From: JAGLHV01 sp023143305 [NCBI: Clostridia bacterium]
Lineage (GTDB): Bacteria > CBDUZB01 > JAGLHV01
DNA length: 64,000 bases
Reading direction: 5' to 3'
Assembly (NCBI GenBank): GCA_030637025.1
Contig: DAOVVV010000005.1
Location: 1-64,000, forward strand
In this document: piece by piece, positions 1-8,607 of the stretch
Layout of the letters: each line of letters starts with the position of its first letter
How positions within the stretch are numbered: position 1 is the first letter of the stretch
Translations under genes and position numbers: made by a program
Notes under the pieces: model-generated
The model's database searches: none
Told to the model about the DNA's origin: nothing
Seen by the model: the letters and a program-made list of their open reading frames with translations, nothing else

Positions 1-1
1 A

Positions 2-1669
2 CATCAGGTTAATTATATCCAAAAACAGCACATATTTGATTGGTTTATTCTTAACCATGACAGCACAAAGGATAATTTTCTTATTAGTAAAGAGGCTAAA
101 ATTGTCGGGATTGATAAGGATTCAGCATTTAATTTGTTGAATATCCCATCATTAACTGTTACATTATCTCCCCATGATGATCCGGTAAATTTCAGTTATT
201 ATTATTACTTTTGGAAGGCATATGTCGACAGAGAAATAAGCGTTGATTTTAAAAGTGCTTTTGACTTAATAAATTACATTAAAAATTTGGATAATGATTT
301 AATAAAAGAAATATTTAATCCGGTTTTTTATGTTTATGGTAAATACAGCCCTTCCCGATATGAGATATTAATCAGGAGGAAAAAACATATTCAGGGTGTT
401 TTTAAAGGCTTTTACAAGAAATTAGTAAATAAAAGAGGAGATAGTATTTCTTTAAATTCAAATGAAAATAAGGAATATTCAAAAACAGTTCTAATTAAGC
501 TGAAAAATCATTATCTAGGAAAAGAAAAATTACTGGCACAATTACAAGAGAATAAAACAATTGCTAAACAGGAAAATATCAAAGTAATTTCCTCCAAGAA
601 GGGATGGTATACTATTAGTGTTTTACGGGAGGGTTACCAAAAACGGATAGTAACGGATAGTGAATCTTTTTTTTCACTTGGAAAGGGTGTGCTTAAAGGA
701 TTAAGGGGATTGGAAAAGCAATCTACATCTTTTTGTGAAAAATTAGCGATTAGTTTATATCATTATCAGATTAAGCATCTTCAAAAAGAGATAAATATAG
801 AGGATTTTGAACAGGATTTAATTCGACATATTACTATTCATCCGGAGGAAATAGATGTTTCCGCTTTAGAATCAACATTGAGGGTTTCCTACCGAAAGCC
901 AAAAAAGAAGTTAGGAGGGTATAGGGAAATAATAAAGGAAACTCCCCTGGATTTTATAACCTATCTGAATTATATGTACCGGCCCATGGAAAATGATGAG
1001 CGCAAAGAAAAAATAATAGAATATAAAGGTGAAATCGAACAATTGCTTAATGTTGATTTAGCCAAACTTGTTTATGGCATTCTAAAAGAAACGGACCCTC
1101 ATTTTTTACGGATATATCTAGAGAATGTTACGGATTCGGGGTGGAAATATTGTTTGTTAGGAAGAATGTATAGACAAAGAAAACAATATAAAAAAGAGTT
1201 GCAAAGTTATAAAAAAGGAATTGCTTTGAGTTCTGAAAAAAAAGCAACTGCCTGGTTATTTACCCTTTTGGGAATTTACTATGAATATAATGAAAAAAAC
1301 GTTCGTTTCGGCAGGGGGTTTGATATTGATTCAGCCATATTAGGGTTTAAAAGAGCGATTGAAATTGATCCCGGGTTGATAACTGCGCGGCTAAATTTAG
1401 CTAGTTTGTATATAATTAAAAAAAATATAAAAGAAACGGTAGAGCAATTTAAAGAGATAATCAAAATAGAACCTGATTATGCTGGTGTATATTCTCCCTT
1501 GTTGGATATTATTAAAGAGAAAAGAATAGAGTCCCTGCAAAAAATAAAAATGGATACTCTTGACGGAGAAGCCCATTATATTGTAGGATTAACTTATCAG
1601 GTTAAAGGCCAAAAAAGGAAAGCAAAAAAGCATTTTAAAAAAGCACGGGAATTAGGCTGGCTGGATTAG
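2..1669 (+). CDS. Kinase-like/TPR protein, 5' truncated by window edge
   Basis: The frame is open from the first bases, so the gene begins before the window; a TTG at 134 is not a real start. The visible part begins inside the kinase-like catalytic loop: DWFILNHD (Asp at bases 59-61), the +5 Asn at 74-76 followed by FLI, then GIDKD with the metal-binding-type Asp near base 113. This is one of only three members here that keep Asn in that loop. A helical middle follows, then C-terminal TPRs (fragment about residues 430-555), including the family hallmarks VRFGRGF and a degenerate MDTLDGEAHY in place of MNTLSG-HHY. It belongs to the family arrayed at 34.9-62.6 kb but sits 33 kb away, directly before a GT39-TPR gene. 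The kinase assignment rests on motif order; substrate unknown. Confidence 0.7.
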   Translation, partial: HQVNYIQKQHIFDWFILNHDSTKDNFLISKEAKIVGIDKDSAFNLLNIPSLTVTLSPHDDPVNFSYYYYFWKAYVDREISVDFKSAFDLINYIKNLDNDLIKEIFNPVFYVYGKYSPSRYEILIRRKKHIQGVFKGFYKKLVNKRGDSISLNSNENKEYSKTVLIKLKNHYLGKEKLLAQLQENKTIAKQENIKVISSKKGWYTISVLREGYQKRIVTDSESFFSLGKGVLKGLRGLEKQSTSFCEKLAISLYHYQIKHLQKEINIEDFEQDLIRHITIHPEEIDVSALESTLRVSYRKPKKKLGGYREIIKETPLDFITYLNYMYRPMENDERKEKIIEYKGEIEQLLNVDLAKLVYGILKETDPHFLRIYLENVTDSGWKYCLLGRMYRQRKQYKKELQSYKKGIALSSEKKATAWLFTLLGIYYEYNEKNVRFGRGFDIDSAILGFKRAIEIDPGLITARLNLASLYIIKKNIKETVEQFKEIIKIEPDYAGVYSPLLDIIKEKRIESLQKIKMDTLDGEAHYIVGLTYQVKGQKRKAKKHFKKARELGWLD

Positions 1670-1760
1670 TTTATAATTAATAAAAAAATAAGAGATGAGA
1701 AGATGTAAGAGATTGGCGGTTAGTAAATTAATATTTTATTTGTGCAAAGGGAGAGTGAAA

Positions 1761-4037
1761 ATGGAAAAATTTAAAAATTTATTGAACAAATTTTTATCCA
1801 GGGAAAAATATTTGATTATTGCTCTATTTCTTTTTGCATTAACCATTCGTCTTATGTATTTTGTTAGTGTTTATCATTCACCTGATTTTAAAAAACTATG
1901 CTATGATGCAATGGTTTTTAATGGTTTGGCCCAAGAGGTTATTCATAAAAGTTTTTTCCTGAGCAATTATAAAGCTCCTCTGGATATGAGTCCGGGATAT
2001 ACTTATTTTTTAGCAATGGTTTCTAACATTTTTAAAAATAATTTTTCACTAATTAAAATAACTCAATGGATAATAGGCTCTTTGAATTGTGTTTTGCTTT
2101 ATTTTATTGGCAGGAAATTATTTAATAAATGGGTGGGACTTATAGCGTGCCTGATAGCTTCCTATTATGGGATGTTTGTGTTTTTTGAAGGAATTTTAAT
2201 GCCGGAGTTTTTAATATTATTTCTCAATAGTTGCCTATTTCTCTTTCTTCTTACAGCAAAAGAAAAACCTATTTGGAAATATTGGGTTGGGGCCGGAATA
2301 TTTTTAGGGCTGTCTGCTATAACCCGTCCTAATATTTTACTTTTTGTCCCTTTTGTTTTATTTTGGATATATTCTTTGAATAAAATATCTTTAAAAAAAA
2401 GATTCAATTTTTCCTTGTATTTTTGTCTTGCCATAGCAGTAGTAATTATGCCGGCAACCATAAGGAATTATGTTGTAGCCGGTGATTTAGTTTTGATCAC
2501 CGATAGCGGAGGTTCAAATTTTTACGGCGGTAATAATCCTTCCAGCCAGGGTGTATTTATAACTGCCCGGAAAAAATATAAGGAATTAATTAATACGGCA
2601 GAATTATCTACCCGTAAAATACGAATTTCAGATGAAATGAATGAACATCAACGGGATAGGGCTGTAGCTGAACTTTTACTGGGAAAAAAAGCTAAACCGT
2701 CTTATGTTTCTAAATTTTGGTTTAAACAGGGATTTAAAAATATATTAAAAAACCCTTCTTGGTGGTTAATGTTAGAGACAAAAAAATTAATTCTTATTTT
2801 TAATAGTTTTGAAGTTCAGGATGGCGATATTCCTTTTCTGGAGATGAAACACATTTCTTCTTTATTGAGGATATTTATATTTAATTATGGGTTTATTTGT
2901 CCTTTAGGTTTGGTAGGTATTATTTTGAGCTTTAAGGAACGAAATAAATTCAAAATTATTTATTTTTTTATGATTAGTTATATTGCTTCAATGTTAATTT
3001 TTCATACTGCCTCCCGTTATAGATTGCCCTTAGTACCGTTTTTTATAATATTTGGGGCATATGCCCTTTATTTTTGTTATACACAAATAAAACAAAAAAG
3101 ATGGGATTTGCTTTTTTCCCCACTGATTATTTTTATTATTTTATCCGGCCTTATAAATTATGACGATACTTTCGGATATGATTTTGAAATTAATCGTGCT
3201 TTTATTCCGATGCATGAACAAAAATATAATTTTTTAATAAAAAATAAGGAATATTTGAGTGCTACTGATTCGGGGGAAAGATTAACAGAGCTTAATCCTG
3301 ATAGTGCTGAAGTGTTTACTAATTTAGGCTGGGCATATTTTAATTGCAGAGCAGTGGATAAAGCCATAGAAAGTTATAGGAGGGCGATAGATTTGGATCC
3401 TCACTATTTTACAGCGTATTTAGACCTTGCTCTGGCTTATTATACTAAAGGAGCAACAAATAAAGCTATAGATATTTATTTAAAAATAGACGAAATGTTG
3501 CCTCATAACCCGTTTGTGTATAATATTTTAGGAAATTTTTTTGCAGAAAACGAAGAGTATGAAAAAGCAAATAAAATGCTTAAACGTGCGGTTGATTTTA
3601 ATCCTGAAAACATGATCTTTTCTCTGGATTTGGCTAATGTTTTGCTTGCTACAGAACAATATGAAAAAGCTATTAAGGGGTATGAATATGTTTTAAAATA
3701 TGATCCGGAAAATAAAAAAATTAAAAAAATTTTAGAAATTATTCAAATAGAAAAAGAAATAAAAAAACATCCTTCAGCTGTGAAAACAATACCCCTTTAT
3801 GAGAAAGTAGGAAAATTTTGGTATAGGAGTGGAAATTATAATAGAGCCATACAAAGGATGAAGAAGTTAATTTCTTTATCAAAAGATAATCCGACGGCTT
3901 ATTATAATCTTGGGCAGGCCTATAAAGCTTCCGGGGATTTAGAAAAAGCAAAAGCTAAATATGAAAAAGCTTTAAAACTTCGACCGGATTTTATTCAGGC
4001 AGCAATGGAATTAGATAACCTAAAAACAGAGGAGTAG
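1761..4037 (+). CDS. GT39-type membrane glycosyltransferase with C-terminal TPR domain
   Basis: A 758-residue polytopic membrane protein of the PMT/ArnT (GT-C) type. About ten hydrophobic segments fill residues 15-480. The first external loop carries an acidic residue (SPDF) and an SPGYTYF segment, as in GT39 enzymes that take sugar from a polyprenyl-phosphate carrier on the outer face of the membrane. Residues about 510-755 are at least five TPR units (for example NLGWAYFNC, NLGQAYKASG). ATG 1761 is chosen because GGGAGAG stands 5 bases upstream; the in-frame ATG at 1695 has no Shine-Dalgarno and would put a charged, non-conserved leader before the first membrane helix. It follows a kinase-like gene. 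Sugar and acceptor cannot be read from sequence. Confidence 0.8.
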   Translation: MEKFKNLLNKFLSREKYLIIALFLFALTIRLMYFVSVYHSPDFKKLCYDAMVFNGLAQEVIHKSFFLSNYKAPLDMSPGYTYFLAMVSNIFKNNFSLIKITQWIIGSLNCVLLYFIGRKLFNKWVGLIACLIASYYGMFVFFEGILMPEFLILFLNSCLFLFLLTAKEKPIWKYWVGAGIFLGLSAITRPNILLFVPFVLFWIYSLNKISLKKRFNFSLYFCLAIAVVIMPATIRNYVVAGDLVLITDSGGSNFYGGNNPSSQGVFITARKKYKELINTAELSTRKIRISDEMNEHQRDRAVAELLLGKKAKPSYVSKFWFKQGFKNILKNPSWWLMLETKKLILIFNSFEVQDGDIPFLEMKHISSLLRIFIFNYGFICPLGLVGIILSFKERNKFKIIYFFMISYIASMLIFHTASRYRLPLVPFFIIFGAYALYFCYTQIKQKRWDLLFSPLIIFIILSGLINYDDTFGYDFEINRAFIPMHEQKYNFLIKNKEYLSATDSGERLTELNPDSAEVFTNLGWAYFNCRAVDKAIESYRRAIDLDPHYFTAYLDLALAYYTKGATNKAIDIYLKIDEMLPHNPFVYNILGNFFAENEEYEKANKMLKRAVDFNPENMIFSLDLANVLLATEQYEKAIKGYEYVLKYDPENKKIKKILEIIQIEKEIKKHPSAVKTIPLYEKVGKFWYRSGNYNRAIQRMKKLISLSKDNPTAYYNLGQAYKASGDLEKAKAKYEKALKLRPDFIQAAMELDNLKTEE

Positions 4038-4041
4038 GAAT

Positions 4042-5949
4042 GTGTGTGGTATTTGCGGCTTTGTTGGTGTGGACGAAAATAATTTACTGGATAGAATGAT
4101 TGAGCCGTTAGATCATCGAGGTCCGGATAGTAAAGGGAAATATAGTAATAAAAAATTTCAGGTAGGATTAGGACATAGCCGTTTAAGTATCATAGATTTA
4201 AAGGGAGGAAATCAGCCTTTATTTAATGAAGACAAATCTATTTGTCTTGTTTGTAATGGTATGATTTATAATTTTAAAGAATTAAAGAATGAACTAAAAA
4301 ATAAAGGGCATATATTTTATACTCAAACGGATTCTGAAGTTATTCTCCATTTATATGAGGAAAAAGGAGAAAAATGTGTAGACAGTTTTAATGGTAAATT
4401 TGCTTTTGCTCTTTGGGATGAAAGAAAGAAAAAATTATTTATTGCTCGTGACCGGTTAGGTATTTGTCCTTTATACTATACTGTTTTAAATAAGTCTTTT
4501 CTTTTTGCTTCTGAAATTAAAGCTATTCTTAGGAGTTCTTTGGTAAAAAGAGACCCGGATTTTTTATCTTTAGATTCTTATTTAACCTTTCGTTATGTTC
4601 CCGGACCCGGAACAATGTTTAAAGGAATCTTTGAATTACTTCCGGGGTGTGTTTTAATTCATCAAAATGGTACGGTAAAGTTAAATAGATACTGGGATAT
4701 TAGAAAAAAGACGGATAACAATAGTGTTCATATTTATCAAGAAAAAGAATATTATGAAATGCTGGTTGATTCGGTGCATAAGCGATTGCTTAGCGATGTC
4801 CCGGTGGGAATGTATTTAAGCGGAGGAATAGATTCAACCGCTATATTGTCATTAATGAATAATTTTGTTAAGCCGGTTAATACATTTAGTGTTGGTTTTG
4901 AATCCGGGCCGGATGAATTAGCTCAGGCGCGGGAAATGTCGTTATTTTATAAAACCCGGCATCAGGAAGTAATTGTTAAACAAGAAGAATTCCAATTATT
5001 ACCCCGGATAGTGAAGTTTTTAGATAGTCCTTTAGGTGATGCTATAATTATTCCTCTGTATTGTCTTTCAAAATTAGCTAAGCAAGCAGGGGTAGGAGTA
5101 ATTCTTACCGGTGATGGAGCTGATGAATTATGGGGCGGATATATTCATCATTTCGTTTTAAATTACTTAGAGCTTTATAAAAAATCCGTTCCGGATTTTG
5201 TTCAGGTTAATCTGGTAAATAAATTCATGCAGCTTATTCCTGTTAAATTATTAGACTTTTTTTTCCCTTATCCTGCTTCTCTTGGGCATGAAGGGAGGAA
5301 AAGATTTTTAGGATATTTTGGTGCATTTGAGAATAGAGAAAGATTTTATTTTGAATTGCTCAGTTTGTTTACCAGTGAGGATAAAAAAAAGTTATATACT
5401 AAAGAATTGTTTGAGGAAGTAGAAGCGAGCAAAAAAAGACTGAATATAGATTTCACTAAAGAACTTAAAAACAAAAATAATAATACTTTTTTACAAGAAT
5501 TAATTTTTAAAGACTTAACAAGCTGGTTACCGAACAATATTCTTTTTAAAAATGACCGGATGGCTATGGCTAATTCTATAGAAAGCCGAATGCCTTTTCT
5601 TGATCATCGGTTAGTTGAATTTTCCCTGAATTTGCAGGACAAAGATAGAATAAATAAACTGGTCAATAAATGTTTTCTGCGCAAGGTGATGAAGAACTAT
5701 TTGCCCGGAAAAGTAGTTAAAAGAAAGAAAAAGGCGTTTTATTTTCCGGTAGATAGATATTTTAAGGGAAAATTTAAAAATAATGTTGAAGCTGTTCTTT
5801 CTTCAACGATGACTAACCAAAGAGGATATTTTAACTATAATTTTATTGAAAATATCTTAAAAAAACGCCGGAATTCGCCTTTGATTTATGATAAACAGAT
5901 TATGGCTTTGGTTATTTTAGAATTCTGGAATCAGGCTTTTTTAGATTAA
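4042..5949 (+). CDS. asnB: Glutamine-dependent amidotransferase, asparagine synthase family
   Basis: This 635-residue protein has an N-terminal class-II glutamine amidotransferase domain (residues 1-210) and a C-terminal synthetase domain with the PP-loop SGGIDST near residue 260. The start must be GTG 4042, because the catalytic Cys has to be residue 2 (MCGICG); GGAG lies 8 bases upstream and the ATG at 4040 is out of frame. Glutamine-pocket Arg47, Asn72 and Asp97 are present, but the usual Glu of NGE-IYN is Met74. Length and context resemble the amidotransferases of exopolysaccharide/exosortase gene sets, which are not always true asparagine synthetases, so the product may be an amidated sugar or peptide. 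It starts 4 bases after the upstream glycosyltransferase gene, suggesting one operon. The symbol is by family only. Confidence 0.85.
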   Translation: MCGICGFVGVDENNLLDRMIEPLDHRGPDSKGKYSNKKFQVGLGHSRLSIIDLKGGNQPLFNEDKSICLVCNGMIYNFKELKNELKNKGHIFYTQTDSEVILHLYEEKGEKCVDSFNGKFAFALWDERKKKLFIARDRLGICPLYYTVLNKSFLFASEIKAILRSSLVKRDPDFLSLDSYLTFRYVPGPGTMFKGIFELLPGCVLIHQNGTVKLNRYWDIRKKTDNNSVHIYQEKEYYEMLVDSVHKRLLSDVPVGMYLSGGIDSTAILSLMNNFVKPVNTFSVGFESGPDELAQAREMSLFYKTRHQEVIVKQEEFQLLPRIVKFLDSPLGDAIIIPLYCLSKLAKQAGVGVILTGDGADELWGGYIHHFVLNYLELYKKSVPDFVQVNLVNKFMQLIPVKLLDFFFPYPASLGHEGRKRFLGYFGAFENRERFYFELLSLFTSEDKKKLYTKELFEEVEASKKRLNIDFTKELKNKNNNTFLQELIFKDLTSWLPNNILFKNDRMAMANSIESRMPFLDHRLVEFSLNLQDKDRINKLVNKCFLRKVMKNYLPGKVVKRKKKAFYFPVDRYFKGKFKNNVEAVLSSTMTNQRGYFNYNFIENILKKRRNSPLIYDKQIMALVILEFWNQAFLD

Positions 5950-5987
5950 CAGATAATATCTAATTTAAATAGGAGGGGAAAGCGTAA

Positions 5988-6881
5988 ATGAATGAATTAA
6001 TTAGCATTATTATCCCTGTTTATAATGAAGAGAAGGCAATTGGGACGGTTATAGATGAAATTAAAGAGGTGATGGGAGAAAACAAATATGAATATGAGCT
6101 TATTATCGTTGATGATGGTTCTACAGATAAAACAAGGGAGATTATTTTATCTAAAGGAGAAAAAATAATAAAACATTTTAGGCGTAAAGGTTCAGGGGCT
6201 GCCCGGAAGACCGGGATAAAAACAGCAAAGGGAAACATCATTGTTATGCTGGATGGGGATGGAACATATAGTCCGGGAGATATTCCCCTCATGCTGCAAT
6301 TATTTCCTCAATGTGACCAGGTAATCGGTGAAAGAACCAGTGAAAAAGGTAGGTTTGTTTTATTTCGGAAGCCTACTAAATGGCTAATTAAAAAATTAGC
6401 TTCTTACTTAACCGGCGTTAAGATTCCGGATCTTAATTCGGGCCTGAGAGCTTTTAAAAAAGATTTAATGGTAAAATATTTATGGGCTTTTCCCGATGGT
6501 TTTTCCTGTGTTTCTACAATGACTGTCGCTTTTTTATGTAATGGTTATACGGTGGAATGGATTCCGACAGAGTATCGTTCCCGAATAGGTAAATCAAAAT
6601 TTCACCCTATAAAAGATACTTATAATTATATTTTAACTGTAATTAAGATAGTAATGTATTTTAATCCGCTTAAGATATTTTTACCTTTAAGTTTCTTGTT
6701 AATGGCCTTAGGGATAGTAAAAACACTTTATGATTTCTTTTTTGTAGTAGGAAAGATGCAAATGTCGGATATTGTTATAATTTTGAGTAGTCTTTTAATT
6801 GCTGTTTTTGGTTTTTTAGCCGACCTTATTGTGGTTCAGGGAAAAGCGAGAGATTACAATAGTGCCGGGGAAAACAAATGA
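5988..6881 (+). CDS. GT2 family glycosyltransferase with two C-terminal membrane helices
   Basis: The protein has 297 residues. The N-terminal GT-A domain begins SIIIPVYNEE and contains VDDGST and the nucleotide-sugar/metal motif LDGDG (about residue 87). Two hydrophobic helices occupy about residues 225-285. This layout matches dolichol/polyprenyl-phosphate hexose synthases, which load a sugar on the lipid carrier that GT39 enzymes use on the other side of the membrane. That fits the GT39 genes on both sides. A strong AGGAGGGG lies 11 bases before ATG 5988. The 3' end overlaps the next start by 4 bases (ATGA), so the two are likely translationally coupled. Donor sugar unknown. Confidence 0.85.
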   Translation: MNELISIIIPVYNEEKAIGTVIDEIKEVMGENKYEYELIIVDDGSTDKTREIILSKGEKIIKHFRRKGSGAARKTGIKTAKGNIIVMLDGDGTYSPGDIPLMLQLFPQCDQVIGERTSEKGRFVLFRKPTKWLIKKLASYLTGVKIPDLNSGLRAFKKDLMVKYLWAFPDGFSCVSTMTVAFLCNGYTVEWIPTEYRSRIGKSKFHPIKDTYNYILTVIKIVMYFNPLKIFLPLSFLLMALGIVKTLYDFFFVVGKMQMSDIVIILSSLLIAVFGFLADLIVVQGKARDYNSAGENK

Positions 6882-8590
6882 GAGAAAAAATTATTACTAA
6901 TACACCCAGGCTTCTCTCATTACTGGACAGGAATAAGTTTTCTCCTGCTTATGGATGTTTCGACCGTTCATATTGGCAATATAAAGTCGTTGATTTTCCT
7001 GCGGCTACTTATCAGCAGGGGGTATTATCGCTAGCTTTAGTATACAAGAATCAATTTCAGGGAAATGTTTATTATAAAAACAATAAAATTATTGATTATA
7101 TTTCTGCCGGGATGTTATTTTGGGCAAATATTCAAAACAAGGATGGTTCTTTTAATGAATGGTATCCCAACGAACGCAGCTTTGTAGCCACAGCCTTTAC
7201 TGTTTATGCCCTTTCGGAGGCGTATTTAATCTTAAAAGATGAATTGGCTAATAACGCTAAGCTAAAAGGGATAATGGAAAATTCTTTTAAAAAAGCAGGA
7301 GAATGGCTTTGGAAAAAAGAGGACAAGCATGTTTTTAATCATACAGCAGGAGCAATTGCCGGATTATATAATATTTATTTAATTACCGGAGAGAATAGAT
7401 TTAAATCGGCGGCTGAGGACAGGGTGAAGCTTATTGCTGAATATCAAAATGAAGAAGGGTGGTTTTATGAATACGGTGGAGCGGATATAGGGTATTTAAG
7501 TGTATCCCTGGATTATCTGGCTAAATATTTACAAAAAAGTAATGATTTAAAAATAAAGGAAATATTAAAGAAAGCTTTAGATTTTATGGGTTTTTTTGTT
7601 CATCCGGATGGAACAATGGGAGGCGAGTACGGGAGCCGTAACACAAAATATATTTTACCCCATGGGTTAACTATTTTAGCCGGGCAATTCAAAGTTGCCG
7701 GGTATATTTTGAGTAAATTTCACCAGTCTCTGGAAAATAGAGGGGCAGTGATTCCCTCTACGGTGGATGACCGGTATTTTATGTTTTTTTACATGGCAAA
7801 TTTTCTTCAGGCAGGCTTGGAGAGATACAACCAATCGCAACAGAAAGAAGAATATTTTTTGTTCTCTAAATTCAAAAGGGTTTTTTTGCATGCCGGATTA
7901 ATAACGGTTAAAAATCAATGGTTTCATTTTCTCTCTAATTTTAAAAAAGGGGGAATCATGCAGGTTTTTAATGTTCATCCGGATAATCCTCAGTTAGTTT
8001 ATTCAGATAGCGGTTATTTTGGTAAGTTAAAAAATGGAAAAATTATTACTTCCGGTTGGTTAAATTCTGATACTTGCTTTTTTGGTAAGGAAGATAGTCC
8101 TTTTAAAATAAAATTTAGTACGGATTTCGTTTATGTTAAATACCGGTTTTTTTCCGGAGGGAAATTTATATTATTTCGGTTATTTAATTATATTTTAGGA
8201 AGAAATAGTTATTTTAGTTCCCTGTTTAATGAATATATAAAGAAGATTATTATAACAAAAAAGAAAAAAACACCTTTAAAGTTAGAAAGAGAAATTATAA
8301 TAGAAAACAATGAAATTGTTATTAAAGATAAGATAAGTAGAGAAAAAAATACTTATTTTTTAAAGGAGCTGAGTATAACAGATTGTTTAACCAGTATGCA
8401 TAGCCCGACTTCTTTATATTTTATGTCCAATGATTTAGTAAATAATTCATTGGCCGCATTTGACTTTGCAGAAATACTTAATAACAATGGCGAGTTTTAC
8501 TTAGAAATGCGTTTAATGTTTACGGATAATATGGTAAATACAAAATATATGCTTAACGGTAATGAAATTTTAACACAAAAGTCAAACTAA
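6878..8590 (+). CDS. Alpha/alpha-toroid protein, heparinase II/III-like architecture
   Basis: A 570-residue protein with no signal peptide. Residues about 20-320 are alpha-helical with repeated aromatic/Gly motifs: GCFDRSYW, DFPAATYQQG, NKDGSFNEW, FVATAFTVYAL, LPHGLTILA. They read like an (alpha/alpha) toroid. The C-terminal 230 residues are beta-rich, as in the sandwich domain of heparinase II/III-type polysaccharide lyases. Genes with the CFDR-YW start are familiar to me from polysaccharide clusters, where the biochemical role is unproven. It overlaps the upstream GT2 gene by 4 bases (ATGA), indicating a shared job in building or editing the same glycan. Lyase, epimerase or purely structural roles are all possible; catalytic residues were not identified. 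Confidence 0.5.
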   Translation: MREKIITNTPRLLSLLDRNKFSPAYGCFDRSYWQYKVVDFPAATYQQGVLSLALVYKNQFQGNVYYKNNKIIDYISAGMLFWANIQNKDGSFNEWYPNERSFVATAFTVYALSEAYLILKDELANNAKLKGIMENSFKKAGEWLWKKEDKHVFNHTAGAIAGLYNIYLITGENRFKSAAEDRVKLIAEYQNEEGWFYEYGGADIGYLSVSLDYLAKYLQKSNDLKIKEILKKALDFMGFFVHPDGTMGGEYGSRNTKYILPHGLTILAGQFKVAGYILSKFHQSLENRGAVIPSTVDDRYFMFFYMANFLQAGLERYNQSQQKEEYFLFSKFKRVFLHAGLITVKNQWFHFLSNFKKGGIMQVFNVHPDNPQLVYSDSGYFGKLKNGKIITSGWLNSDTCFFGKEDSPFKIKFSTDFVYVKYRFFSGGKFILFRLFNYILGRNSYFSSLFNEYIKKIIITKKKKTPLKLEREIIIENNEIVIKDKISREKNTYFLKELSITDCLTSMHSPTSLYFMSNDLVNNSLAAFDFAEILNNNGEFYLEMRLMFTDNMVNTKYMLNGNEILTQKSN

Positions 8591-8607
8591 TATTTTCTTG
8601 AAAAACA

